Source: Chloroflexota bacterium
Lineage (GTDB): Bacteria; Chloroflexota; Dehalococcoidia; Bin125
Direction: 5' to 3'
DNA: 37,885 nucleotides
Assembly (NCBI GenBank): GCA_009838915.1
Contig: VXQT01000034.1
Span: 1-37,885, forward strand
Part shown: positions 30,698-37,885 of the stretch, piece by piece
How positions within the stretch are numbered: position 1 is the stretch's first letter
How the letters are laid out: each line of letters starts with the position of its first letter
Position numbers and translations under genes: made by a program
The notes under the pieces: generated by a model
What the model was told of the DNA's origin: nothing
Database searches by the model: none
What the model saw: the letters and a program-made list of their open reading frames with translations, nothing else

Positions 30698-32698
30698 CTA
30701 GGCCGAGTACTCCGGGTGGCTGGTGTCGACCCAGGCCTTGTCGAAGTTGTGCGAATCGTGCGCGAACTGCCAGGTGTGGTCCGGGCGGTTCACGTACGGC
30801 CACCAGATCGTCGGGGAGATGCCGTTCATCACGCCGAACCATCCGAAGATGCCGTCCAGTCCGTGCTCTTCGTCGACGCCGAGGCCGATGCGCTGCACGC
30901 GGAGACCCATATCGCGGCGCTGTTCCGTGTCCAGGGTGACCGCCATCTCGTCGACGATTTCCTCGGTCGGCGCGTAGTTGTACTGGGTCAGGTTGGACGC
31001 GCCGCCGACTTTGAGCGAGAGCGTGAACTGCGCCGTCGGGTCGAGGTCGGCCGGCGGGTTCGTCCACGTCGGCGCGCGGCCGGGGAACGTCTGGTTGTCG
31101 TAGCGGTCCTGCATCACCGTGTAGGGCTGAATGTCCAGCTCGACGTTGATGCCGGTCGCCTCGGCGTACATGTTCCGGGTCGTCTCGGTGATGCCCGGGT
31201 AGGTCTGCTCCCAGAGGTCCGGAATGTAGATCGTCACCGTGCGATCGGTGTCGAAACCGGACGCGGCGATCAGTTCCCTGCACAGCGCGATGTCGTCGTC
31301 GCGGTTGAGGCGGAAGCCCGGAACCGTGCGCAGTTCCTCCGGCGGAACAGTCCAGTAGGTCGAGAACCAGGGGCAGAAGTGGGTCGCCGACGGCTTGGCC
31401 GCGCCCAGGTAGACCGCATCGATGAGCAGGTCGCGGTCGACCGCGACCTGCATCGCGTAGGCGAAGCGGCGGTCCAGGTAGGGGTTGCCCAGGCCGTCGG
31501 AGCCTTCCCAGCCTGGCTGGTAGGTGCCCATCACGGTGACAATGGTGAACCCGAACGCGGCCTCGCGGACCTCGTGGTCGGGGAAGTCGCCGGCCAGCTC
31601 CTCCACCTGCACGGCCGAGAGCGGGAACGCGCCGATGTCGATGCCCTTGCCGCGATAGGCGGCGTCGACGGCGGTCGCGTCGGTCAGGTTGACGAACTCC
31701 ACGGCGTCCATGAACGGCAGCTGGCTACCGTCGTCGGCGTTCTTCCAGTAGTTGGGGTTGCGGTCCAGGTAGATGCCGATGTCCGGGTCGTACGACTGTG
31801 GAATGTACGGTCCGGTGCCGGACGACAGCGAGACGTTGGCAGTCTCGTCGCGCCAGCGGGTGCCAAACTCCTGGATGCCCTCTGGCGAGGTGATCCAGGA
31901 GAACGGGCGGAGGATCGTGCCGCCGAGGTAGGTCGCATCCGGACCATCGGTGCGCGCCAGGAACGTGGACTCGTCGACCGCCTCGTGGAAGGCAGTCTTC
32001 TTGAACGCGTCCTGTCCGCGGAAGCGCGCGTCGGGGTTGCCCTCAGCGTCAAGCGCCGCGATCTGACGGTCGAAGTTGATCACGATGTCGCTGGCGGTCA
32101 CATTGCGGCCGCCCTCGGTCGGGTACTGATCCCAGAAACGGGCGCCGCGGTCGACGCTGAAGATGTAGGTCTCGGCGTCGGGCAGCTCAGGCAACGAGGT
32201 GATGTCTTCCTCGATGATCCCGCCCTCCTTCGAGGCCCAGCGGATCATGTAGTTCATGTAGAACCCCATCCAGTACTGGGTGGGGCCGAACACGCCGCGG
32301 TGCGGGTCGAAGAAGTCGTGCGTGGCCGCAGGGGTGGAGAAGCGCAAGGTCCCGCCGTAACGGTCGACGCCGGCCGGCTGCGCCTGCTGCGCGGCCTGCT
32401 GCTGCTCCTGATCCTCCTGTTGCGCAGCGGCGACGGCCTGTTGCTCCGCCTGCTGCTCATCCTGCTGCATCGTCTGTTGCTGCTGCTGCATGGCCTGCTG
32501 CTGTTGCTGCATCGCCTGCTGCTGCGGTTGGTCTTGCTGCTGCACCTGGGCGGCCGCCTGGCCGTCGTCGTCATCGTCGCCGCAGCCAACCAGCGCCAGA
32601 CCGGCGGCGCCGACGCCGGCGCGACCCGATGCGCGAAGCAGCGCGCGCCTGCTCATCCGGTTGCGCTTCATCCGCTGCCAATAGTTGCGTTCGCTCAT
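30698..32698 (-). CDS. Substrate-binding lipoprotein of a peptide-type ABC importer (family 5), Gln-rich stalk
   Basis: The 666-residue protein has a twin-arginine lipoprotein signal (MSRRALLRASG, Arg17-Arg18, lipobox LALVG-C39). A run of Asp and a Gln-rich stalk to about residue 110 include repeated AMQQQQQ units. The family 5 (DppA/OppA) binding fold follows: GGTLRFSTPAATHDFFDPH, then SSGTGPYIPQSYDPDIGIYL, and LDRRFAYAMQVAVDRDLLID. The start at 32698 has AAGGAG upstream; the longer in-frame extension is unrelated to the signal peptide. The ligand is probably a peptide or other small polar molecule. It precedes the pair 2 permeases and is separated from them by a hairpin. Confidence 0.92.
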   Translation of the reverse strand: MSERNYWQRMKRNRMSRRALLRASGRAGVGAAGLALVGCGDDDDDGQAAAQVQQQDQPQQQAMQQQQQAMQQQQQTMQQDEQQAEQQAVAAAQQEDQEQQQAAQQAQPAGVDRYGGTLRFSTPAATHDFFDPHRGVFGPTQYWMGFYMNYMIRWASKEGGIIEEDITSLPELPDAETYIFSVDRGARFWDQYPTEGGRNVTASDIVINFDRQIAALDAEGNPDARFRGQDAFKKTAFHEAVDESTFLARTDGPDATYLGGTILRPFSWITSPEGIQEFGTRWRDETANVSLSSGTGPYIPQSYDPDIGIYLDRNPNYWKNADDGSQLPFMDAVEFVNLTDATAVDAAYRGKGIDIGAFPLSAVQVEELAGDFPDHEVREAAFGFTIVTVMGTYQPGWEGSDGLGNPYLDRRFAYAMQVAVDRDLLIDAVYLGAAKPSATHFCPWFSTYWTVPPEELRTVPGFRLNRDDDIALCRELIAASGFDTDRTVTIYIPDLWEQTYPGITETTRNMYAEATGINVELDIQPYTVMQDRYDNQTFPGRAPTWTNPPADLDPTAQFTLSLKVGGASNLTQYNYAPTEEIVDEMAVTLDTEQRRDMGLRVQRIGLGVDEEHGLDGIFGWFGVMNGISPTIWWPYVNRPDHTWQFAHDSHNFDKAWVDTSHPEYSA
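32378..32563 (-). repeat. CAG/CTG-type low-complexity repeat encoding the Gln-rich stalk
   Basis: An imperfect trinucleotide-rich stretch encodes residues 46-107 of the lipoprotein, mostly Gln with Ala and Met. The unit AMQQQQQ appears twice, followed by TMQQ. Such tracts vary in length by replication slippage. The second lipoprotein (35891-37873) has a similar but not identical Gln/Ala stalk. Confidence 0.75.
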
Positions 32699-32812
32699 GG
32701 AAGTCGCTCCTTCATCTCGCGCGTGCTCTCGCGTCGAGTGTCTGCGCAGTCTAGCGCACAGTTGATAGCCGGTTGCCAACCAGTGTCGGGAGAGGTTTGG
32801 AGATGATTGCCG

Positions 32813-34054
32813 CTAGCGACTGCCCCGCAGCCTGGGATCGAAGACGTCGCGCAGTGCGTCGCCCAGGACGTTGAAGCCGAAGACGAGGCTGGTAAGCGCG
32901 AGTCCGGCGAACAACGAAGTCCACGGCGACTGCACGATGAACTGCCGGCCGTCGGCGATCATCTTGCCCCAGGATACGTCGAGCGTGCCCAGGCCGAGGA
33001 AGCTGAGCGCCGCCTCGGCAAGGATGAACGCGCCGATCGTGATTGAGAAGATCACGATCAACGGGGCGATGATGTTGGGCAGAATGTGCATCAACATGAT
33101 CCGCGCGTTGGTCGCGCCGAGCGTTCGCGCCGCCTCGACAAACGGCATCTCGCGCAGTGCGATCACCGCGCCGCGCGTGATCCGCTGCACCGGAGCGACT
33201 GCCAGCACCGACAGGGCGAGCGTCACCCAGATCGCCGAAGGCTCCGTGACTGAGCGCAGGAGCAGCAGCAACACGATCGGCGGGAAGGAGAGCAAGGCGT
33301 CGATTAGCCGGCTGATGGCCAGGTCGATGTTGCCGCCCAGACCGCCGGCAGTGAGCCCTAGCGCCGTGCCCGCAACCACGCCAATGAGCGTGGCAAAGAA
33401 CCCAATGTAAAGCGACAGCCGCGCGCCCTCGGTCACTCGGGAGAAAAGGTCATGACCGGCTCGGTCGGTGCCGAACCAGTGCTTGCCCGATGGTCCTTGC
33501 AGAGACGACGTCGTCAGCGGGGTGTTTGTACCTGTCGCTAACAGATCATCGACATCGACGATTGTGCCGCCTCGAATCTCAATCTGCGCGGGATCCAGTG
33601 TTTCCAGGTGCGTCAGCACCGAACCAGTTGCAATCAGGTCCTCGACGTACTCCAGCATCTGCGGGAGTACTCCCGACTCTTCCGCCAGGGCCCCATAGAC
33701 CTCTGGGTCGAGCAGTAGTGTGCGCAGATCGGCATCGGAGATATCCGCCGATTCACCGTCCAACACGTTCGCCATCTTGTCGTCGACAAAGTTTGGGTTG
33801 GCGATCTTGAACACTTCCTGCGAGTCGTAACGGCCGAGGCCCAGCCAGCCGCCGCCGGAGCCGACCGTGCCCACGGCAATCGCCGACCAGACGACAACCA
33901 GAACCAGGCCGAACGCGCCCAGAGGCTTGGTGCGAAAGAAGCTAAGGAGCGCCTTGCCAATCATCGAGAGCGTCGTGCGCTCTTCAATCCGCAGACCCTG
34001 TGCCTGCGCGAACTCTTCCAGTTCCTGGGAGGTCGTTTGACGAGCGTCGCTCAC
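32813..34054 (-). CDS. DppC-like ABC permease with expanded extracytoplasmic loop (pair 3)
   Basis: The 413-residue protein has an N-terminal cytoplasmic tail of ~45 residues, TM1 (LGAFGLVLVVVWSAIAVGTV), GSGGGWLGLGRYD at 66-76, and an added loop to about residue 185, including DISDADLRTLLLDPEVYG and VDVDDLLATGTNTPL. WFGTDRAGHDLFSRV then follows. The EAA motif is intact: FVEAARTLGATNARI then HILPN. The start is GTG with GAGGAG 8 nt upstream. It lies 24 bp after its DppB partner. The second lipoprotein gene starts 115 bp further downstream, so a separate promoter could exist there. The expanded loop aligns with the pair 2 copy. Confidence 0.9.
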   Translation of the reverse strand: MSDARQTTSQELEEFAQAQGLRIEERTTLSMIGKALLSFFRTKPLGAFGLVLVVVWSAIAVGTVGSGGGWLGLGRYDSQEVFKIANPNFVDDKMANVLDGESADISDADLRTLLLDPEVYGALAEESGVLPQMLEYVEDLIATGSVLTHLETLDPAQIEIRGGTIVDVDDLLATGTNTPLTTSSLQGPSGKHWFGTDRAGHDLFSRVTEGARLSLYIGFFATLIGVVAGTALGLTAGGLGGNIDLAISRLIDALLSFPPIVLLLLLRSVTEPSAIWVTLALSVLAVAPVQRITRGAVIALREMPFVEAARTLGATNARIMLMHILPNIIAPLIVIFSITIGAFILAEAALSFLGLGTLDVSWGKMIADGRQFIVQSPWTSLFAGLALTSLVFGFNVLGDALRDVFDPRLRGSR

Positions 34055-34078
34055 GATGCGTCTCCTCAGTCAACCCGG

Positions 34079-35704
34079 TTAGGTGTAACGAATGCGCGGG
34101 TCGATCACCGCGTAAGCGATGTCGATCACGATGTTGACAATGATGATGAACAGCGCGAAGAAGAACACCATCGTCTGCACAACCGGCAGGTCGGCCTGGT
34201 TGATTCGCTGAATCAGCAGGAGGCCGATGCCGGGGATGTTGAACAGCAGCTCGAGGATGATGTTGCCGCCCAACAGGGCCGCGATCTGCAGGCCGAGCAC
34301 GCTCATGACGTTGACCAGCGCGTTTCGCATTGCGTGGCGCCGAATCACGGTCCGCTCGCGCAGACCCTTCGACCATGCGGTGCGCACGTAGTCCTGCCGC
34401 AAGACCTCAAGCAGCTCCGAGCGGGTGATCCGCATCAGACCAGCCCCCGCTGCGATGCCACCGGCCACTGCCGGAATCGAATACAGCGCCAGCGCTCCTG
34501 TGAATGAGGTGAAGACCGAGCGCGCGTCCTCGGACGTCAGCGGGATCGACCAAATGCCGCCCTCGGAGATGCCGCCCGGTGTGACGACGAAGATCATCAT
34601 CGTCGCGATCCAGAACGACGGCGCGGCCAGCGCCAGGATGGCGAATCCGCGCAACGCGTAGTCCAGCGGGCGGTCCTGCCGCATTGCCGAGAGGATGCCG
34701 ACCGGGATCGCGATCACCAACGCCACGACCAGCGCGTATATGTTCAGATGCAGCGTGCGCGGCAGCGCCCGCAGGAAGATATCGAGCGATCCCTCTTGCG
34801 TCTGGAACGAGGGACGGAACTTGAGCCGCACCGTTTCCCAGAGGAAGTCGATGTACTGCTGACCCAGCGGTTTGTCGATCCCAAGCCGGTTGCGAATGTT
34901 GGCCTCGGTGATCTTGGTCGTCGGCGTGACGATCTTGTCAGAGGGGATGTGAATCTGTGTGCCCGCCTCCAACGGCACCGAAGGATCGACACCTCGATTC
35001 GCCGATGTCAACGCTTCGATGTCGCGACTGAGTGCGGTCGCGTAGCCCTCCAGCGTGTCGCCCTCCTCGGCGACCACCAGCGCAGTCGGCAGGAGTTGCG
35101 TCTGCGCGGTCAACTCCCCATCCGGGTTGCTGGGGCTGCCGGTCGGGTTGACCGCCAGGATGTCGCTCGCCTCAATTCGATTGACATGTGCCAACTCGTC
35201 GAGCGTCTGGCTCGTGCGAATCGTCAGGATCGACCCCGACTCCGCATACGGTTTCCCCTGGTACAGGGGGAAGTTGGTATCGGGGTTGCGATCAATCAGG
35301 AGCTGAACGCCCACATCCGCTTCTTCAGGCAGCGACACCTTCTGGCTGACCGCCACCTGCTCGAGCAACGTCCCGGGGATGACGATGATCCTGGTACCGG
35401 GGCGTAAATCTGCCGACGTATCCAGGTCGGGATTCTGCGCGAGCAACTCGGACACTGTCGTCTCGTTCGCCAGGGCGATCGATTCCAGCGTGTCGCCGGT
35501 GATCACGCGGTGGGTGGTGTCTTCGACCTCGATGTAGCCGATGATCTCCGACTCACGCTGCTCGGCGCCCTGGTTCTCCAGGTTCGAGAGCTTGCGGGTG
35601 ACGAAGTCGCCCGGCAGCGCGCGCAACGCCAGGAACAGCAGCGACACCACCAACCAGATCGTCGGGATCACAAGGATCAAACGTTGGATGAGGTATCGCT
35701 GCAT
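34079..35704 (-). CDS. DppB-like ABC permease with three LysM-like repeats in the first extracytoplasmic loop (pair 3)
   Basis: The 541-residue protein is about 200 residues longer than a standard DppB. TM1 spans 9-30. The insert holds LysM-like module 1 (65-110: HRVITGDTLESIALANETTV, ELLAQNPDL, LRPGTRIIVIP), module 2 (~160-208: LTIRTSQTLDELAHVNRIEA, DILAVNPTG) and module 3 (~215-262: VVAEEGDTLEGYATALSRDI, EALTSANRGV, LEAGTQIHIPS). DppB homology resumes at IRNRLGIDKPLGQQYIDFLW. The EAA-type segment DYVRTAWSKGLRERTVIRRH is intact. AGGAG lies 7 nt before the ATG. LysM modules typically bind peptidoglycan or chitin-like glycans, so this permease may be attached to a wall glycan. Confidence 0.92.
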   Translation of the reverse strand: MQRYLIQRLILVIPTIWLVVSLLFLALRALPGDFVTRKLSNLENQGAEQRESEIIGYIEVEDTTHRVITGDTLESIALANETTVSELLAQNPDLDTSADLRPGTRIIVIPGTLLEQVAVSQKVSLPEEADVGVQLLIDRNPDTNFPLYQGKPYAESGSILTIRTSQTLDELAHVNRIEASDILAVNPTGSPSNPDGELTAQTQLLPTALVVAEEGDTLEGYATALSRDIEALTSANRGVDPSVPLEAGTQIHIPSDKIVTPTTKITEANIRNRLGIDKPLGQQYIDFLWETVRLKFRPSFQTQEGSLDIFLRALPRTLHLNIYALVVALVIAIPVGILSAMRQDRPLDYALRGFAILALAAPSFWIATMMIFVVTPGGISEGGIWSIPLTSEDARSVFTSFTGALALYSIPAVAGGIAAGAGLMRITRSELLEVLRQDYVRTAWSKGLRERTVIRRHAMRNALVNVMSVLGLQIAALLGGNIILELLFNIPGIGLLLIQRINQADLPVVQTMVFFFALFIIIVNIVIDIAYAVIDPRIRYT

Positions 35705-35825
35705 CGCTGCTCCTGGTCAGGTCGGCCGCTACTCCTGCACCGGCACCGGCTCAGACTCGGATTGGCAGAGTGTAAGCGATTTGACACGACACGCGCCAAT
35801 CGGCCCGCCACCAGATAGTGGATCA

Positions 35826-35869
35826 CCCGGCCGCCAGACCCGTCCAGGACGGGTCACAGGCGGGCCGGG
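35826..35869 (-). terminator. Long stem-loop between binding-protein and permease genes (second instance)
   Basis: CCCGGCCGCC-A-GACCCGTCC, central A, GGACGGGTC-ACA-GGCGGGCCGGG: about 19 paired bases with small bulges. It lies 21 nt after the lipoprotein stop in a 186-bp gap. There is no U-run on the minus strand. It occupies the same relative place as the hairpin at 30621-30665 but has a different sequence. The rest of the gap holds a weak minus-strand promoter candidate (TTGGCG, 19-bp spacer, TACACT, ending at 35769). Confidence 0.7.
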
Positions 35870-35890
35870 CATCCACATGTCCCGGTTTGA

Positions 35891-37873
35891 CTAGGCCGGG
35901 TAATCCGGGTGGTTGACGTCGATCCAGGTGTCGTCGTAGCGATGGCTGGCGTGGGCGAACTGCAACGAATCCTCACCGTGGTGCACGAATGGCCACCAGA
36001 GCACCGGCGAGATGCCGTTCATGACCGCCGGCGCGTTCGCGAGGCCTTCGATCCCGTGGTCGGGGTGCGTACCGAGCAAGATTCTCTGCGCCTCGTGGGC
36101 CATGTCACGGCGCTGCTCGCGGTCGAGCGTTACGCGCATAGTCTTGGCCAGCTCCTCCATTGGAGGGAAGTCGTACTTGAGGTTGTTGCCACTTCCGCCG
36201 ACGACGTACCCGTTGTTGAATCCAGTCGTCGGGTCCAGGTCGTCCGGAGGATTGGTCCACTGCGGCCCGCCGCCCGGATAGGTCCCTTCGATCCATCGCT
36301 GGAGCAGCACGGTGTAGGGCTGGATGTTGAAGTCGACGGTGATGCCGAGCGCCTCCTCGTACATGCTCTTCTCGGTCTCGAGGATGCCCGGGTAGGTCTG
36401 CTCCCAGATGTCGGGCGCATACAGCAACAAGGGGCGGTCCTTGTCCCAGCCTGAGGCGTCGATGTACTGGCGGGCCTCCGCGATGTCCGCCTCGCGGTCC
36501 GGGCGGTAGCCGGGCGTCTGCAGCAGCTCCTCATCGGAAATGGACCAGTAGGCGTTGTACCACGGAGTGGCGCCCAGGCCTGAGGGCTTCCCGGATCCGA
36601 GGTACACCGCATCGATCATCAGATAGCGGTCGACCGCGACGTGCAGCGCGTAACAGAATCGCCGGTCCAGGTAGGGGTTGCCCAAGCCGTCTTCACCATC
36701 CCAGTCCGGGTTGTAGTTGAAGACTCCGGTAATGATGGTGAAGCCGAAGGCAATGTCGCCATTGCCGTGGTCGGGGAAGTCGTTCAAGATCGCTTCCGCC
36801 TGCACGGACGACAGCGGGAACCTGCCGTTGACAATCTCCTTGCCGCGATAGGCCGCCTCGACCGCGGTGGGGTCGGTGAGGTTGGACAGCGTCACGGTGT
36901 CGTAGTACGGAAGCGGCAATCCGTCTGCGCCCATCTTCCAGTAGTTGTCGTTGCGAATCATGTCGATCCCGATGTCGGGATCGAACGTCTGCGGGATAAA
37001 CATGCCCGTGCCCGACGAGAGCTCGACGTTGGCCGCTTCGTCGCGCCAACGGTCGCCGAACTCATCGATTGCCTCGGGACTTGTGATCCAGCTAAAGGGA
37101 CGCAAGGGGACCCCCAACCAGGTGGCGTCGGGTCCATCGGTTCTGGCTACCCACGTCGTCTCGTCCGGCACATCCATTGATGCCGTCTGACGAAACGCGG
37201 ATGCGCCAAGGAACGTACCGTCTTCCGCGCCGCTGGCGTCAACCGCAGCGATCTGTCGCTGGTAGTTGACGAGAATGTCTTCAGCGGTGACGAGTCGCCC
37301 GCCCTCCGTCGGGTAGCGGTCCCAGTATCTCGCGCCTTGATCGATGCTGAAGATGTAGGTCTCCTCGTCCGGAGTCTCCGGCAATGAAGCGACATCGGCC
37401 TCGAGGATGCCTTGTTCCTTGTTGCGCCAGCGGATCAGATAGTTCATGTAGAAGCCCATCCAGAACTGGGTGGGCCCGAACACGGCGCGATGCGGATCGA
37501 AGTAGTCATGGGTCGCGGCGGGCGTAGAGAAGCTCAGGTCGCCGCCACGCACTATGTTGGACGCCGATGCCTGCTGCTGTTGTTGCTCGACAGCCTCCGC
37601 GACAGTCTGTTCTTGCTGCTCCGCCTGTGCTGCCTGCTGGTCGGCCACCTGTTCCTGGGCCTGCGGCTGATCTGCTTGCTGCCGGGCCGGCTGCGCGGCC
37701 TGTTGCTGTTGCTGCTGGGCTGCCTGCGCCGCCGCTTGCGGCTGTGCGTCGTCGTCATCGTCGCCGCAGCCGACCAAGGCCAGACCCGCCCCCCCGACGC
37801 CCGCGCCGCCCCACGCACCCAGCCACCACCGCCGGCGAATCTTCTTTCGGCGCATCCGAGGGCGATATTTCAA
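35891..37873 (-). CDS. Substrate-binding lipoprotein (family 5), second copy, possibly 5'-incomplete
   Basis: It is a paralogue of the lipoprotein at 30698-32698. It has a basic N-terminus (MRRKKIRRRWWLGAW), lipobox LALVGC followed by Asp residues, a Gln/Ala-rich stalk of ~70 residues, then the family 5 fold: GGDLSFSTPAATHDYFDPH, SSGTGMFIPQTFDPDIGIDM and LDRRFCYALHVAVDRYLMID. The twin-arginine motif is less canonical than in its paralogue. The given start is a TTG; an ATG at 37855 is in frame and the frame stays open to the window edge, so the true start may lie outside. It heads the permease run in this window, upstream of the pair 3 permeases. Confidence 0.88.
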   Translation of the reverse strand: MKYRPRMRRKKIRRRWWLGAWGGAGVGGAGLALVGCGDDDDDAQPQAAAQAAQQQQQQAAQPARQQADQPQAQEQVADQQAAQAEQQEQTVAEAVEQQQQQASASNIVRGGDLSFSTPAATHDYFDPHRAVFGPTQFWMGFYMNYLIRWRNKEQGILEADVASLPETPDEETYIFSIDQGARYWDRYPTEGGRLVTAEDILVNYQRQIAAVDASGAEDGTFLGASAFRQTASMDVPDETTWVARTDGPDATWLGVPLRPFSWITSPEAIDEFGDRWRDEAANVELSSGTGMFIPQTFDPDIGIDMIRNDNYWKMGADGLPLPYYDTVTLSNLTDPTAVEAAYRGKEIVNGRFPLSSVQAEAILNDFPDHGNGDIAFGFTIITGVFNYNPDWDGEDGLGNPYLDRRFCYALHVAVDRYLMIDAVYLGSGKPSGLGATPWYNAYWSISDEELLQTPGYRPDREADIAEARQYIDASGWDKDRPLLLYAPDIWEQTYPGILETEKSMYEEALGITVDFNIQPYTVLLQRWIEGTYPGGGPQWTNPPDDLDPTTGFNNGYVVGGSGNNLKYDFPPMEELAKTMRVTLDREQRRDMAHEAQRILLGTHPDHGIEGLANAPAVMNGISPVLWWPFVHHGEDSLQFAHASHRYDDTWIDVNHPDYPA

Positions 37874-37885
37874 GGCGTGTGGGCG

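Noticed and set aside
32771-32781. GGTTG-C-CAACC dyad upstream of the second lipoprotein gene
   Set aside because: Too short, with a one-base centre; expected by chance in a high-GC sequence and not linked to a clear promoter.
30671-32806. Long plus-strand open frame opposite the binding-protein gene
   Set aside because: It is antisense to a well-supported family 5 binding protein; its Leu-rich end is just the complement of the Gln tract.
35769-35799. Minus-strand promoter TTGGCG-N19-TACACT in the lipoprotein-permease gap
   Set aside because: Poor -35 and a long spacer; mentioned only as a weak candidate in the hairpin entry.
1-37885. CRISPR arrays, tRNA or rRNA genes, insertion sequences
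   Set aside because: No regularly spaced repeats, cloverleaf or rRNA-like segment, and no transposase frame were seen on either strand.

Overview
The window is high-GC, almost gapless coding DNA with no tRNA, rRNA, CRISPR array, transposase or phage gene that I can see. Its content is a paralogue-rich catabolic set (short-chain dehydrogenases, zinc alcohol dehydrogenases, acyl-CoA dehydrogenases, family III CoA-transferase, LuxA-like flavin oxidoreductase, VOC proteins, beta-lactamase-like hydrolases, cyclase-family hydrolase) plus peptide-type ABC importers with twin-arginine lipoprotein binding proteins. That profile fits uncultured Chloroflexota of the SAR202/Dehalococcoidia type; this is inference from gene content, not a marker-gene placement. 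The left edge starts inside a GC-rich palindromic repeat after a run of 19 C, so it is probably an assembly break.

Layout. 1-1144: repeat copy, a strong stem-loop, then a secreted DsbA-like thioredoxin-fold protein whose frame is interrupted by one TGA exactly where the first catalytic Cys belongs, followed by a SECIS-like hairpin (candidate selenoprotein). 1164-1947: two VOC genes. 1937-4127 (minus): thiol dioxygenase and two tandem SDRs. 4245-8110: LuxA-like enzyme, a DNA methyltransferase coupled to a flavin reductase, and an acyl-CoA dehydrogenase. 8158-11090 (minus): lipoprotein with two esterase domains and two small unknown proteins. 11190-16775: tandem zinc dehydrogenases, a cyclase-family hydrolase (minus), and tandem beta-lactamase-like hydrolases. 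16843-18404: a phosphoribosyltransferase plus DprA-like SLOG pair. 18408-37873: thirteen consecutive minus-strand genes. In transcription order these are substrate-binding lipoprotein, permease B, permease C, second lipoprotein, permease B, permease C, third permease B and C, SDR, zinc dehydrogenase, GPP34-family protein, acyl-CoA dehydrogenase, and a fused double CoA-transferase.

The ABC region is the most unusual part. All three DppB-like permeases carry LysM-like repeats inserted in the extracytoplasmic loop after the first membrane helix. All three DppC-like partners carry a matching expanded loop of about 120 residues. The third pair has also lost, in both subunits, the cytoplasmic EAA loop that docks the ATPase. 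The lipoproteins have long Gln-rich stalks. No ATPase gene is present. Both lipoprotein-permease junctions carry a long RNA hairpin, as expected where binding protein is needed in excess.

Other recurring themes are tandem duplication followed by divergence or fusion; a 45-bp palindromic repeat, one copy of which is translated as the linker of the fused CoA-transferase; and -10-like boxes 6-7 nt upstream of ATG, suggesting leaderless transcripts.
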